Source: Variovorax beijingensis (GTDB lineage: Bacteria; Pseudomonadota; Gammaproteobacteria; Burkholderiales; Burkholderiaceae_C). From it: a stretch of DNA of 64,000 bases. The notes beneath the pieces are model-generated. The model was not told where the DNA came from, ran no database searches, and saw only the letters and a list, made by a program, of their open reading frames with translations. The stretch spans positions 434,001-498,000 of the forward strand of contig NZ_RXFQ01000002.1 in assembly GCF_003951285.1 (NCBI RefSeq), given 5' to 3'. The translations under genes and the position numbers were made by a program. This document shows positions 30,333 to 39,909 of the stretch, one piece after another; position 1 is the first letter of the stretch; each line of letters begins with the position of its first letter.

Positions 30333-31038
30333 AAAGTCCCACCTGCTGAAGCAGCACCAGCCGATGGTGCGCCGCATGGCGCTCCAGATGCTGGCCAAGC
30401 TGCCCGCCAGCGTGGAGCTCGACGACCTGATCCAGGCCGGCATGATCGGCTTGCTCGACGCGTCCACGCGCTACCAGGACAACCGCGGCGCTCAGTTCGA
30501 GACCTTTGCCAGCCAGCGCATCCGCGGCGCCATGCTCGACGAATTGCGCGCGAACGACTGGGGCTCGCGCGGCCTGCGCCAATCGGCGCGCAAGGTGGAA
30601 CAGGCCATCCAGGCGCTGGAACACCGGCTCGGCCGCTCCGCCAGCGAAGGAGAGATCGCCAGGGAACTGAAGATGGAGCTGGACGACTACCAGTCGCTGC
30701 TGCAGGACATCCAGGGCTGCCAGCTGCTCTACGTGGAAGACTTCGCACAGGACGGCGAATCCGAAAACCCCTGGCTCGAGCGCCAGGCGCAGGCCGACGC
30801 CCGGCTTGGCGGCGACGATCCGCTCGCACAGCTGCTCGAAGCGGGTTTCCGCCATGAGCTCGTCGATGCGATTGCCGCGCTGCCCGAACGCGACCAGCTG
30901 CTGCTGAACCTCTACTACGAGGAAGAGCTGAACCTGCGCGAGATCGGCGCGATCCTGGAAGTGACGCAGTCGCGCGTGTGCCAGCTGCACAGCCAGGCGA
31001 TCAGCCGGCTGCGGGCGAAGTTGAAGGATTCGCTCTAA
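30307..31038 (+). CDS. fliA: RNA polymerase sigma factor for flagellar operon
   Basis: 243 residues, sigma-28 family. Region 2 is seen as LIQAGMIGLLDASTRYQDNRGAQFETFASQRIRGAMLDELR, region 3 around SASEGEIARELKM, and region 4 as LPERDQLLLNLYYEEELNLREIGAILEVTQSRVCQLHSQAI. It directs late flagellar transcription; a matching promoter precedes fliC. The start GTG at 30307 lies inside the end of flhG (26-base overlap) with AAAGGGA upstream. The anti-sigma factor gene flgM is not in the window. Confidence 0.96.
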   Translation: MYTAQGTIEKSHLLKQHQPMVRRMALQMLAKLPASVELDDLIQAGMIGLLDASTRYQDNRGAQFETFASQRIRGAMLDELRANDWGSRGLRQSARKVEQAIQALEHRLGRSASEGEIARELKMELDDYQSLLQDIQGCQLLYVEDFAQDGESENPWLERQAQADARLGGDDPLAQLLEAGFRHELVDAIAALPERDQLLLNLYYEEELNLREIGAILEVTQSRVCQLHSQAISRLRAKLKDSL

Positions 31039-31176
31039 GCATTTCTGCCCGCACGACGACGCTTCCACATCACGCGGTCCGTCAAACAGTGATGAAAGTT
31101 CAAGGCGAAGTGCACTGTGCCCCTTGCCAGGCTGGCCTCGCCCGAATCTGGCATGGGCGGCCGCTCGATGGCGGGG

Positions 31177-31629
31177 CTATGCGCCAGGCGCGCCTGCGCC
31201 GAGCTGCTCGGCGAGCCCGACGATGATGCCCTCGGGTCCGCGGATGTAGGCCAGGCGGTAGGTGGCCCCGTACTGCATCTCGCCAATGATCTCGGCCCCG
31301 TGGGCGCGCATGCGCGCGACGACGGCGCCGATGTCATCGACGGCGAACATGATGCGGCGGATGCCCAGCGTGTTCACCGGCTGGTCCACGGGACCAAACC
31401 TGACCGCGTTGGGCGTATGGAACTTGTCCAGCTCGATGCCCTGTCCGTCGGGCGTGCGCATCATCGCCAGGGTGGCGCGGACATCCTCGAGCCCGATCAG
31501 TTGTCCAACCAAGGGCCCTTCCACGGTCGTTTCGCCCTCGAGCTTGAGACCCAGTTCGATGAAGAAGGCCTTGGTCGCTTCAAGATCGTCGACAACGATA
31601 AGGACGTTGTCCATGCGTTTGAGCGTCAT
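31177..31629 (-). CDS. VOC family protein (glyoxalase/dioxygenase fold)
   Basis: 150 residues with two beta-alpha-beta-beta-beta modules: MDNVLIVVDDLEATKAFFIELGL at the start of the first and IRRIMFAVDDIGAVVARMRAHGAE at the start of the second, ending in YIRGPEGIIVGLAEQLG. The vicinal oxygen chelate fold covers glyoxalases, resistance proteins and dioxygenases; the reaction here is unknown. It is the last of three small genes on the minus strand, convergent with fliA; none is flagellar by sequence. Confidence 0.85.
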   Translation of the reverse strand: MTLKRMDNVLIVVDDLEATKAFFIELGLKLEGETTVEGPLVGQLIGLEDVRATLAMMRTPDGQGIELDKFHTPNAVRFGPVDQPVNTLGIRRIMFAVDDIGAVVARMRAHGAEIIGEMQYGATYRLAYIRGPEGIIVGLAEQLGAGAPGA

Positions 31630-31670
31630 ATCCTTCCTCTCCTCACTTTAAAAGCAGGCATTCGGAGCCG

Positions 31671-32126
31671 CTATGGCGCCAGCGCCTTCTTCATGTACGC
31701 CATGTAGAAGCCCTGAATGTAGTCGTCGATGCGTCCGAACTCTTCGTACCCCTGCTTGAGGTAGAACGCGCGGGCCTGCCACTCGAATGTGTTCAGCGTC
31801 GCGTTGCGGGCGCCCAGCTCGCGGGCTTTCTGTTCCGCCACGGCGAGCAGCCTGCGTCCCACGCCCTGGTGCCTCGCTGCATCGTCCACGAACAGCAACT
31901 CCACGTTCAGCCAGTGCAGGAATACAAATCCGCGCAGGCCGCCTATGAGCGCGCCGCCCTGGTCTTTCGCGCTGAGCCAGACCGGCTGCACTTGTCCGTA
32001 TTCGCCGACAAACCGGTAGTTGAACTGGCGCATGCGGCGACCCAGCTCGCCCGAGTGCACTTCCTCGGCCGTGGGGGTGTAGATCTCGAAGTTGTTCATG
32101 AATGGAAAGTCGGCTGCTGGCCGCAT
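31671..32126 (-). CDS. GNAT family N-acetyltransferase
   Basis: 151 residues. The acetyl-CoA binding motif is seen as ARHQGVGRRLLAVAEQKARELG, followed by NTFEWQARAFYLKQGYEEFG, the usual GNAT C-terminal half. Substrate unknown. The start MRPAADFPF (32126) has AAGGGA upstream and lies nine bases after the previous gene; a later ATG (32099, MNNFEIYTP) has no ribosome binding site but better matches a typical domain start. The neighbours are a nucleotidyltransferase-like gene and a VOC gene. Confidence 0.85.
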   Translation of the reverse strand: MRPAADFPFMNNFEIYTPTAEEVHSGELGRRMRQFNYRFVGEYGQVQPVWLSAKDQGGALIGGLRGFVFLHWLNVELLFVDDAARHQGVGRRLLAVAEQKARELGARNATLNTFEWQARAFYLKQGYEEFGRIDDYIQGFYMAYMKKALAP

Positions 32127-32135
32127 CCTGTCCCT

Positions 32136-32720
32136 TCAGCCCATCTCGATCGCAAGCCGCGGCCACCGCTCGCCGAACCGTTTTGCCGCAACCCGCTGCC
32201 GGTAGGTCGCAAGGCTTGCCCGCAGGGGGTTGTGCCGGACACGCAGCGCGAACAGGTCATCGAGTCCATGCGGCGCGACCACGCCCAGCGATTCATCCTC
32301 GTTCAGCCAGACGCCGACGCAGGTTGCAAACTCCGGCCAGGTCGCAACGCCTTCTTCCAGCGATGCGAGAGGAGGCACCACCTGGCCGAGGGCGCCGGCA
32401 AGCCAGCGGTGCACGCCCGCCTGATTCGTCACTTCCCAACGAAAGCCTGGCATGGCCGCATGAAGCCGATTCTCGAGGCCGGCATCGTGCTCCGGACCGG
32501 CCTTCGCGTCGAAGTAGACGACATCCAGGTCTTCGACGGCCGAGCGCCGATCGAACCCATGAAGGATGTCCCACACCAGGGACTGGATGGCGCCGGCGCC
32601 AATGCACCAGGACCGCAGCCCGAGCGAGCGCACGGCTCGCAGTGCGGCCATCAACTCGTCCGATGCCGCCACCATGGCGGCAAGCCTCTGCTCGTGGTCT
32701 GCCTGGGGGCCGGAAGTCAT
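32136..32720 (-). CDS. Nucleotidyltransferase family protein (DUF925-like)
   Basis: 194 residues resembling the NTP_transf_6 (formerly DUF925) family: WCIGAGAIQSLVWDILHGF then EDLDVVYFD, the nucleotidyltransferase-like acidic pair, and VGVWLNEDESLGVVAPHGLDDLF and RVRHNP near the end. Function is unknown. It begins only 33 bases after cheZ on the same strand, with no clear terminator between, so it and the next two genes may be read through from the chemotaxis operon. Confidence 0.82.
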   Translation of the reverse strand: MTSGPQADHEQRLAAMVAASDELMAALRAVRSLGLRSWCIGAGAIQSLVWDILHGFDRRSAVEDLDVVYFDAKAGPEHDAGLENRLHAAMPGFRWEVTNQAGVHRWLAGALGQVVPPLASLEEGVATWPEFATCVGVWLNEDESLGVVAPHGLDDLFALRVRHNPLRASLATYRQRVAAKRFGERWPRLAIEMG

Positions 32721-32753
32721 GCCCCGATGGTAAGCCGGCGGACCCGCACAGCC

Positions 32754-33410
32754 TCAGAACCCGAGGCTCTCCAGCAGGTCGTCCACCTGCGCCTGGCCCG
32801 TCACGGCCTCCGGGTTGCCCGGCACCACCTGCGGACCGTTCTGCAGGCTGCTGGCTTCGGCCTCGTGGCGCTTCTCGGCGTGCTTGTCGAGGTGCGAGTT
32901 GTCGATCAGCACCTGCAGCAGCTGCGTCTCGACGTCGTTGACCACTTCCATCATCTTCTTGATGACCTGGCCCGTGAGGTCCTGGAAGTCCTGCGCCATC
33001 AGGATCTCGATCAGCTGCGTGTTGATGGCGCCGGCCTTCTGCGGCACGTCCTGCAGATAGCCGCGCGTGTCCATCACGAGCTGGCGCGCATGGTCCAGCT
33101 CGACCGGGTTCGCAAACCATTCGTCCCAGCGCCGGCTGAGGCCCTTGGCGTTGCTTGCGAGGTCTTCCTGCAGCGGCTGCGCCAGGTCGATGGCGTTGAG
33201 CGCCCGGTGCGCCGCCCGCTCGGTCATGGAGGCGATGTAGCCCAGGCGGTCGCGTGCATCGGGAATGGCTTGCGCGGCCTTGGCCACCTGCTTGTCCAGC
33301 CCCAGCTCGCGCAGGCCTTCGCGCAATTGCCGGGTCAGCTGCCCGATGCGCCCGAGCAACTCTTCGGCCGTGTTCCCGTGCTCCGCGGGTTCGAGCGCAG
33401 CGTGTGTCAT
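32754..33410 (-). CDS. cheZ: CheY-P phosphatase CheZ
   Basis: 218 residues, long helical hairpin protein that dephosphorylates CheY-P. The active-site segment LMAQDFQDLTGQVIKKMM carries the catalytic Gln at about residue 148, and the C-terminal QAQVDDLLESLGF peptide is the CheY-binding tail. The start MTHAALEPAEHG is one base after the cheY stop; longer frames are cheY shadows. It is the last chemotaxis gene of the operon. Confidence 0.96.
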   Translation of the reverse strand: MTHAALEPAEHGNTAEELLGRIGQLTRQLREGLRELGLDKQVAKAAQAIPDARDRLGYIASMTERAAHRALNAIDLAQPLQEDLASNAKGLSRRWDEWFANPVELDHARQLVMDTRGYLQDVPQKAGAINTQLIEILMAQDFQDLTGQVIKKMMEVVNDVETQLLQVLIDNSHLDKHAEKRHEAEASSLQNGPQVVPGNPEAVTGQAQVDDLLESLGF

Positions 33411-33411
33411 G

Positions 33412-33810
33412 TCAGGCCGCCTCTTTCTGGAGCTTCTCGAAGATCTTGGTGATCTTTTCCTCGAGCGTGGCCGCCGTGAAGGGCTTGACCACATAGCCGT
33501 TGGCGCCGGCCTGCGCGGCCGCAATGATGTTCTCCTTCTTGGCCTCGGCCGTGACCATCAGCACCGGCAGCTTGGCCAGCTCGGGATCGGCGCGGATGGT
33601 CTGCAGCATGGTGAGGCCGTCCATGTTGGGCATGTTCCAGTCCGACACCACGAAGCCGAAGTTGCCGCCGCGCAGCTTCTCGATGCCGGCCGCGCCGTCC
33701 TCGGCTTCGTCGACGTTGAGGAACTCGAGTTCCTTCAGCAGGTTGCGCACGATGCGCCGCATGGTCGGAAAGTCGTCCACGACCAAAATTTTGATGCTCT
33801 TGTCAATCAC
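33412..33810 (-). CDS. cheY: Chemotaxis response regulator CheY
   Basis: 132 residues, single receiver domain. Acidic pocket Asp12-Asp13, phosphorylated Asp57 in [12 protein letters not shown], the [11 protein letters not shown] segment and the conserved Lys in YVVKPF are all present. CheY-P binds FliM and FliN to reverse the motor. Start is GTG, with GGAG ten bases upstream. Placed between cheB and cheZ. Confidence 0.97.
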   Translation of the reverse strand: MIDKSIKILVVDDFPTMRRIVRNLLKELEFLNVDEAEDGAAGIEKLRGGNFGFVVSDWNMPNMDGLTMLQTIRADPELAKLPVLMVTAEAKKENIIAAAQAGANGYVVKPFTAATLEEKITKIFEKLQKEAA

Positions 33811-33837
33811 GATTCTTCAACTCCAACAGTTCGTTTT

Positions 33838-34920
33838 TCAAACCCGGTTCGTGCGTTCGCCGAAAGTGCGCAGATGGGCCAGCACGCGGCGCCCCATCTC
33901 TCCCAGCGGCGCCACTTCATCGGCGGCGCCCAAGGCGATGGCCTCGCGCGGCATGCCGAAGACCACGCAGCTGGCCTCGTCCTGCGCGAAGGTGTAGGCG
34001 CCGGCCCGCTTCATGCGCAGCAGGCCTTCGGCGCCGTCCCTGCCCATGCCCGTGAGGATCATTCCGATCGCGTTCTTGCCGGCGTGCCTGGCGGCCGAAT
34101 CGAACAGCACGTCGATCGACGGCCGATGGCGATTCACCGGCGGCTCCTGGTCGAGCTGCGCCACGTAGTTGGCGCCGCTTCGCCCGAGCGACAGGTGAAA
34201 GCCGCCGGGCGCGATGTAGGCGTAGCCCGGCAGCACGCGTTCGCCATGCTCGGCTTCCTTCACGGTGATGCGGCACAGGCCGTTCAGGCGCTGCGCGAAC
34301 GAGCGCGTGAAGCCGGCCGGCATGTGCTGCGCGATGAGCACCGCGGGCGCATCGGGCGGCAGCGGCAGCAGCACCTCGCGGATGGCCTCGGTTCCGCCGG
34401 TGGAGGCGCCGATGATGATGAGCTTCTCGGTGCTCAGGAGCGGACTGCGCAGCAGCGGCTCCTGCGGATCGCCGTCCGCCGCGCCCTTGGCCGAGGCGCC
34501 GTGCCGGCCCGGCAGCAGCCGCGCCGCGGCGGCCGTGCGGATCTTGCCGGCGATGAGCTCGGTGTATTGCAGCAGGCCGTCGCGCACGCCGAGCCGCGGC
34601 TTGGTCACGAAATCGATCGCGCCCAGCTCCAGCGCACGCAGCGCAATCTCCGAGCCGCGCTCGGTCAGCGACGACACCATGACCACCGGCATCGGCCGCA
34701 GGCGCATGAGTTTCTCGAGGAATTCGAGGCCGTCCATGCGCGGCATCTCGACGTCGAGCGTGAGCACATCGGGGTTCGTCACCTTGATGAGGTCGCGCGC
34801 CTGCAGCGGATCGGCCGCGGTGCCGACCACCGTCATGTCGGCCTGGCTGTTGATGATCTCGGTCATCACGCTGCGGATCAGCGCCGAGTCGTCGACGCAA
34901 AGTACCTTGATTTTCTTCAT
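33838..34920 (-). CDS. cheB: Chemoreceptor methylesterase/deamidase CheB
   Basis: 360 residues. An N-terminal receiver (Asp10-Asp11, phosphorylated Asp56 in [12 protein letters not shown]) is joined by a linker to the methylesterase domain with catalytic Ser in [11 protein letters not shown], His in [13 protein letters not shown] and Asp in MGRDGAEGL. It removes methyl groups from receptors in adaptation. The start [13 protein letters not shown] overlaps the cheD stop by four bases. A longer frame upstream is a cheD shadow. Confidence 0.97.
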   Translation of the reverse strand: MKKIKVLCVDDSALIRSVMTEIINSQADMTVVGTAADPLQARDLIKVTNPDVLTLDVEMPRMDGLEFLEKLMRLRPMPVVMVSSLTERGSEIALRALELGAIDFVTKPRLGVRDGLLQYTELIAGKIRTAAAARLLPGRHGASAKGAADGDPQEPLLRSPLLSTEKLIIIGASTGGTEAIREVLLPLPPDAPAVLIAQHMPAGFTRSFAQRLNGLCRITVKEAEHGERVLPGYAYIAPGGFHLSLGRSGANYVAQLDQEPPVNRHRPSIDVLFDSAARHAGKNAIGMILTGMGRDGAEGLLRMKRAGAYTFAQDEASCVVFGMPREAIALGAADEVAPLGEMGRRVLAHLRTFGERTNRV

Positions 34921-35570
34921 GCGATCCAGCTTCCCTTGCCGTATGTGGCAGACCATTTGCGCAGCAGTTCGCCCTCGTCGCGCTGGACCGCCTGGATGTC
35001 GACCGGCGCGCGCAGCTTGCGCACCACGGCCTTGCCGCTCGCTGGCAGCAGGCACACGCGGCGCGCATGCAGGCCGCGCAGGTCCTGCGCGGCGACGGCG
35101 ATGCGCTGCTTCTCGAGGTAGCGCAGGACGAAATCGGCATTGCGCCCGCCGATGTTGAGCATGGTCATGTTCGCCAGCACTGCGGCGCCGCCGAAGACCT
35201 TGGCCTTGAGCCGTTCGCGGCGCGCGCCCGCGCGCAGCAGCTCGGCGATCAGCACGTCCATCGCATGGGCGCCGTAGCGCATGGCGCCGGCCTGCTCGCG
35301 CGAGCCCGCCTCGGCGTCGTCGGGCAGCATGAAATGGTTCATGCCCGCCACGCCCGCCTCCACGTCGGTGATGCAGGCGGCCACGCAGGAGCCCAGCACC
35401 GTCGTCAAGAGAACGCCGGCGTCGGTCACGTAGTACTCCGCCGGCAGCAGCTTGACCGCGGCGCAATCGAAGTCGCGGTCGAAGTAGTGGTGCGTGGCCA
35501 CCGAACCCGGCACGGCCGCGGGCAGGAAGCCCTTCTGCGCAGCAAGATTGGTGTTCGCATGGGTGTTCAT
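34917..35570 (-). CDS. cheD: Chemoreceptor glutamine deamidase CheD
   Basis: 217 residues. The catalytic Cys lies in [14 protein letters not shown] and the His in [13 protein letters not shown], followed by [17 protein letters not shown] and [15 protein letters not shown], the usual CheD landmarks. It deamidates receptor glutamines. Start [14 protein letters not shown] overlaps the cheR stop by four bases. CheD beside cheR and cheB is common in betaproteobacteria, although enteric bacteria lack it. Confidence 0.95.
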   Translation of the reverse strand: MNTHANTNLAAQKGFLPAAVPGSVATHHYFDRDFDCAAVKLLPAEYYVTDAGVLLTTVLGSCVAACITDVEAGVAGMNHFMLPDDAEAGSREQAGAMRYGAHAMDVLIAELLRAGARRERLKAKVFGGAAVLANMTMLNIGGRNADFVLRYLEKQRIAVAAQDLRGLHARRVCLLPASGKAVVRKLRAPVDIQAVQRDEGELLRKWSATYGKGSWIA

Positions 35571-36388
35571 GCACGCGCCTTGCCCAGCGCGTACACCGTC
35601 TGCCCGACCGTCTTGAAGCTCTGGTTGACCAGCGAGGCGTTCTCCGAATGCCCCGCGAACAGCAGGCCGTGCGGCTTGAGCAGCGGCATGAAGCGGTCGA
35701 GCAGCTTCTTCTGCGTGGGCTTGTCGAAATAGATCATCACGTTGCGGCAGAAGATCGCGTCCACCGGCTCCTTCACGGGCCATGACGTATCGAGCAGGTT
35801 GAGCCGCGAGAACTTGACCATGGCGGCCACCTCGGGGCGCACCCGCACCTTGCCGGCGTTCGCGCCCGTGCCCTTGTTGAAGAAGCGCCGCAGGCGGTCG
35901 GTGGACATGCGGTTGGCCTGCTCCATCGTGAAGATGCCGGCCGAAGCGCGAGCCAGTACCGCGGTGTCGATGTCGGTGGCAATCACGCGCGCTGCGCTCG
36001 CACGCTCGCCGAGCGCCTCCATCAGCGTGATCGCGATCGAATAAGGTTCCTCTCCGGTCGATGCGGCCGCGCACCAGACGGTGAGCGGCTGGGTGCACTT
36101 GCGCGCCAGCTCCGCAAGCACCGGAAAGTGGTGCGCCTCGCGGAAGAACGAAGTCAGGTTGGTGGTCAGCGAGTTGATGAACAGCTGCCACTCCTGGCCG
36201 TCGCGGCTGTCTTCCAGCATGGCCAGATAGGCTGAAAATTCGGGCAGCCCGAGCTCGCGCAACCGGCGCGAGAGCCGGCTGTACACCATCTGCCGCTTGT
36301 GCTCGCCCAGCGCGATGCCGGCGCGCCGGTGGATGAGCGTGCGAATGCGCGAGAAGTCGCCGTCGGTGAAGAGGAATTCGGAGTCCAT
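35567..36388 (-). CDS. cheR: Chemoreceptor methyltransferase CheR
   Basis: 273 residues. The N-terminal helical domain ([27 protein letters not shown]) binds receptors; the SAM-dependent domain follows with [48 protein letters not shown] and [19 protein letters not shown]. It adds methyl groups to receptor glutamates. The start [15 protein letters not shown] is 11 bases after the HDOD gene's stop. No C-terminal pentapeptide-binding extension is seen. Confidence 0.96.
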   Translation of the reverse strand: MDSEFLFTDGDFSRIRTLIHRRAGIALGEHKRQMVYSRLSRRLRELGLPEFSAYLAMLEDSRDGQEWQLFINSLTTNLTSFFREAHHFPVLAELARKCTQPLTVWCAAASTGEEPYSIAITLMEALGERASAARVIATDIDTAVLARASAGIFTMEQANRMSTDRLRRFFNKGTGANAGKVRVRPEVAAMVKFSRLNLLDTSWPVKEPVDAIFCRNVMIYFDKPTQKKLLDRFMPLLKPHGLLFAGHSENASLVNQSFKTVGQTVYALGKARA

Positions 36389-36399
36389 GCGCGTGCTCG

Positions 36400-37716
36400 C
36401 TAGGCCGCTTCGACCGGGGTCACGTCCTGCGACCAGGCCAGTGCCGACAGATGCGCGGCATTCACCTGGCCGGCGCTCAGGAGCAGCGCCTCCGCCAGGC
36501 GCGCCGCCTCGCCGGTGTCCAGCTCACAGGCCTCGGCCAGCGAGAGGAAGGGGCCGTACACGCCGCCGCGCGTGAGGATGGCCTGCTGGACCGAATCGGA
36601 AAGCTGCACCTTGTTGAGCACCTCCTGCATCGGAATGCCCAGCAGCTGGTCGATCAGCGAGAACATGCCGACCACGAACAGGTTGTCCGACTCGCCCCGC
36701 GGCAGCATGATCTCGCCCATCAGCTCGACGAAGCGGCCGCGCATGATGGCCCTCTTCATCATGAAGGGCGGGCTGCCCATGGGGTTGCTCGTGGCCAGCA
36801 GCAGCGAGAGCCAGCGGAACAGCGGCGAATAGCCGAGCATCGTCACCGCATGGTGCAGCGAATGGATCTCGACGCCCGCACCCACGGCTGGCGAATTCAT
36901 GTGGCGCAGCAGCCGGTAGGTAAGCGCGGCATCGCGCTTGAGGGCGGCCTCGATCTCGCGCAGGTCCTCGTTGCGCTGGATCATCTGCAGGAGCCGCATG
37001 ATCAGCACCGATTCGGGCTGCAGCGCGTGGCCGCCGGTGCTCGCCGCAGGCGGCGGCGGCAGGCCGCAGCTCGCATCGGCGAACACGTCGATGCGGCGCG
37101 CGGCGCAGGCCTCGAAGTCTTTCCACGAGGCCATGCGCGTGGCGATCGGCTGGATCGGCATGTGGTCCGGCTGTTCCTTGCCGCGCGCGGCCGCAACGAG
37201 CAGGGGATCACCGGCACCCACGTCGAAATGGCTCACCAGGCCGAGCAGCTCGGGATCTTCGGGCAGCGCCGTGGCGCGGCACAGCATGAAGCTGAACCCC
37301 TGCTCGTGCAGGAAGTGCAGGATCGGCCGCAGCTCCTCGTTGGCCAGGTCGCCGAGCTCCAGGCAGAGCACGGTGTACTCGGGCGGCAGCGATTGCAATG
37401 CGCCCAGCGCCAGCGCCTCTGCGTTCACATCGAAGAACAGTTCGCTGCGCCCCAGCCGCCATGGCGTGTCCGGCGGGTTGAGGTGCTCGGTCACGCAGGC
37501 CACGAGCGACTTGAACTGGCTGATCGCATCCGGAGCTTCTTCGGGCCTGGCCGCCGCGCGCCAGGCGAGCTTGTAGCCTGCAACGCGCTTGTGCGCATCG
37601 AGCAGCAAGGTGTAGGCCACGTAGCCCTCTGCATTGCGCGGCATCGCCAGGCCTCGGGCCCCTTGGGCTGCGGGCGTTTCCTCGGCCGCGGCGCGCCGGA
37701 AAAAATCAAAACGCAT
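36400..37716 (-). CDS. HDOD domain protein inside the che operon
   Basis: 438 residues. The C-terminal half (about 225-430) is an HDOD domain ([34 protein letters not shown], then [26 protein letters not shown]). The N-terminal half resembles a degenerate EAL-type domain ([42 protein letters not shown]), without the catalytic EAL and metal residues. HDOD proteins act as scaffolds in signalling, often linked to c-di-GMP; no enzymatic role is expected. It lies between cheA and cheR, where cheW and a receptor gene are common. A role in motility is inferred from location. Confidence 0.85.
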   Translation of the reverse strand: MRFDFFRRAAAEETPAAQGARGLAMPRNAEGYVAYTLLLDAHKRVAGYKLAWRAAARPEEAPDAISQFKSLVACVTEHLNPPDTPWRLGRSELFFDVNAEALALGALQSLPPEYTVLCLELGDLANEELRPILHFLHEQGFSFMLCRATALPEDPELLGLVSHFDVGAGDPLLVAAARGKEQPDHMPIQPIATRMASWKDFEACAARRIDVFADASCGLPPPPAASTGGHALQPESVLIMRLLQMIQRNEDLREIEAALKRDAALTYRLLRHMNSPAVGAGVEIHSLHHAVTMLGYSPLFRWLSLLLATSNPMGSPPFMMKRAIMRGRFVELMGEIMLPRGESDNLFVVGMFSLIDQLLGIPMQEVLNKVQLSDSVQQAILTRGGVYGPFLSLAEACELDTGEAARLAEALLLSAGQVNAAHLSALAWSQDVTPVEAA

Positions 37717-37742
37717 TGCATCGTCTCCGTGGGTTGTATCTG

Positions 37743-39866
37743 TCAGGCCGCGACCGGCTCCGTGCGGGCCGCGCGGGCCAGCACGGTGGCGCGCTCCACA
37801 TGCGCACGCTGGATGCGCGGCATGGCATCGACGTCGATGATGAAGGCCACGCTGCCGTCGCCCAGGATCGTCGCGGCCGAGATGCCCGGCACCTTGCGGT
37901 AGTTGGTCTCCAGGTTCTTGACCACCACCTGGTGCTGGCCGAGCAGCTCGTCCACCAGGAGCGCGAAGCGCGTCTCGCCGGCCTGCACGATCACCAATAT
38001 TCCCTGGGTCGGATCGGTCTGCGCGCCGGCCACGTCGAACACGCCGTGCAGCTCGATCAGCGGCAGGTATTCACCGCGCACCTTGATCACATGGCCGTCG
38101 CTGGTGATCGAGTGCAGGTGCTCCGTGCGCGGCTGCAGCGACTCGATCACGTAGCTCAGCGGCAGGATGTAGGCCTCGCTGCCCACCTTGACCGACATGC
38201 CGTTCAGGATGGCCAGCGTGAGCGGCAGCACGATGCGGGTGGTGGTACCCCAGCCCTCGCGCGAGCTGATTTCCACATGCCCGCCCATCTCCTGGATGTT
38301 GCGCTTGACCACGTCCATGCCGACGCCGCGCCCCGAGATGTCGGTCACCTGCTCGGCGGTGGAGAAGCCCGGCGCGAAGATCAGCTGCCACACCTCGTCG
38401 TCGGGCATGGTGTCGGTCACGGGCAGGCCCTGCTGCATGGCCTTGGCGAGGATCTTCTGGCGGTTCAGGCCCGCGCCGTCGTCGCTGACCTCGATCACGA
38501 TGTTGCCGCCATGGTGCTGCGCCGACAGCAGCAGCTGCCCTTCGGCTTCCTTGCCCTTGGCGATGCGCTGCGCCGGCGTCTCGATGCCGTGGTCCAGGCT
38601 GTTGCGCACCAGGTGCGTGAGCGGATCGATGATGCGTTCGATCAGGCCCTTGTCGAGCTCGGTCTCCTTGCCGAAGGTGTCCAGGCGCACTTCCTTGCCA
38701 AGCTTGGCGCTGACGTCGCGGATCACGCGCGGGAAGCGGCTGAACACATAGTCCATCGGCATCATGCGGATCGACATCACCGATTCCTGCAGGTCGCGCG
38801 CGTTGCGCTCCAGGTGGCCCAGGCCGCTCAGGAAGCGCTCGCATTCCACCGGGTCGAGCATGGTGGCGGCCTGCGTGAGCATCGACTGCGTGATCACCAG
38901 TTCGCCCACCAGGTTGATGAGCTGGTCGACCTTCTCCACGTCGACACGGATCGAACTCGAATCCTTGGCGCCCGCCGCGGCGGCCGAAGCGGACACCGGC
39001 CTGGGTGCCGCGCTGGCCGTCGGCGCGGCTGGCTGCGGTGCGACGGCCGCCGGTGCTGGTGGCGCGGCGGCAATGGGCGCGGCCGCAGGAGCCGCATCGC
39101 CAGCGGGCTCGGCCGTGATCTCGATCTGCGACTCGTCGATGACGAAGCAGCACACGGCCACGATGTCGTCGGGCGCGCAACTGGTGTCGAGCACCACCGT
39201 CAGCTGGTCGCCGCTGCGCGTGCGCGACAGCAGCTTGCCGAGGTTGCCGAGTTCGTCGGCAAGCAGGTCGCATTCGCTGTCGGACAGGCGCGAGAACCGG
39301 ATGCGCAGCGCCCCGCCCTGCGCGGACGCCGCGGCAGCGGAGGCAGCGGAGGCAGCGGAGGCAACGGAGGCAGCGGAGGCAGCGGGCACGGACACGGACA
39401 CGGGCACGGGCACGGGCACGGGCACGGGTGCGGGTGCGGGTGCGGGTGCGGGTGCGGGTGCAGGCGCGGCCTGGGCACCATCGCTCTCCAGCGCCAGCTG
39501 GCGCAGCACCTCGCAGATGTGCGCCACGCGCTCGGGGTCGGGTTCGTTCTCGGCCTGGTAGGCGATCAGTTGTTCTTGCAAGGCGTCCTTCGTTTCCAGG
39601 AATGAATCGATCATCGAGCGGCTCAGCGTCAGCTGGCCGTGGCGCGCGCGGTCCAGCAGGGTTTCCAGAAGATGGGTGGTGTCGGTCAGCGCAACGAAGC
39701 CGAAGGTGGCCGCGCCGCCCTTGATCGAATGCGCGGCACGGAAGATGGCGTTGAGCTGCTCGCTGTCGGGCGCCTCGGCGTCCAGCTCGAGAAGCAGCTG
39801 CTCCATCTGTGCCAGAAGCTCGACGGCTTCGACAAAAAATGCCTGTGTGAACTGACTGAGATCCAT
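37743..39866 (-). CDS. cheA: Chemotaxis histidine kinase CheA
   Basis: 707 residues, somewhat longer than the E. coli protein (654). P1 HPt domain with phosphorylated His46 in RAAHSIKGGAATFG; a repeat-rich AP/VP/AS linker (about 133-180); P2 (LRIRFSRLSDSECDLLADEL); a second Ala/Pro linker; P3 dimerisation; P4 kinase with LTHLVRNSLDHGIE, DDGAGLNRQKI and GRGVGMDVVKRNIQEMGG; and a CheW-like P5 at the C-terminus (AYILPLSYVIESLQP). It phosphorylates CheY and CheB in response to receptors. The start MDLSQFTQAF is clear. Confidence 0.97.
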   Translation of the reverse strand: MDLSQFTQAFFVEAVELLAQMEQLLLELDAEAPDSEQLNAIFRAAHSIKGGAATFGFVALTDTTHLLETLLDRARHGQLTLSRSMIDSFLETKDALQEQLIAYQAENEPDPERVAHICEVLRQLALESDGAQAAPAPAPAPAPAPAPVPVPVPVPVSVSVPAASAASVASAASAASAAAASAQGGALRIRFSRLSDSECDLLADELGNLGKLLSRTRSGDQLTVVLDTSCAPDDIVAVCCFVIDESQIEITAEPAGDAAPAAAPIAAAPPAPAAVAPQPAAPTASAAPRPVSASAAAAGAKDSSSIRVDVEKVDQLINLVGELVITQSMLTQAATMLDPVECERFLSGLGHLERNARDLQESVMSIRMMPMDYVFSRFPRVIRDVSAKLGKEVRLDTFGKETELDKGLIERIIDPLTHLVRNSLDHGIETPAQRIAKGKEAEGQLLLSAQHHGGNIVIEVSDDGAGLNRQKILAKAMQQGLPVTDTMPDDEVWQLIFAPGFSTAEQVTDISGRGVGMDVVKRNIQEMGGHVEISSREGWGTTTRIVLPLTLAILNGMSVKVGSEAYILPLSYVIESLQPRTEHLHSITSDGHVIKVRGEYLPLIELHGVFDVAGAQTDPTQGILVIVQAGETRFALLVDELLGQHQVVVKNLETNYRKVPGISAATILGDGSVAFIIDVDAMPRIQRAHVERATVLARAARTEPVAA
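39331..39468. repeat. Short tandem repeats in the cheA P1-P2 linker
   Basis: Two adjoining arrays on the plus strand: imperfect 9-mers close to GGCAGCGGA (about 39331-39383), then 6-mers GGGCAC changing to GGGTGC (about 39384-39468). Read as cheA they encode AS/AAS repeats and VP/AP dipeptides. Unit lengths are multiples of three, so unit gain or loss would keep the frame and only change linker length. Confidence 0.85.
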
Positions 39867-39909
39867 CGTTGCTCCGAACCGGCGTGCATGCGTGCCGGCG
39901 TCAATGTCT

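Noticed and set aside
31039..31176. Small gene in the fliA-VOC gap
   Set aside because: Short frames here have no ribosome binding site and no recognisable product. The 138 bases look like a convergent intergenic region with weak dyads only.
39331..39468. CRISPR-like short repeats
   Set aside because: The units are 6 and 9 bases with no spacers and lie in frame inside cheA, so this is a coding microsatellite.
37716..39605. Plus-strand frame over cheA with His/Asp-rich product
   Set aside because: Shadow of cheA. Its striking Gly/His repeats come from the repeat linker read in reverse.
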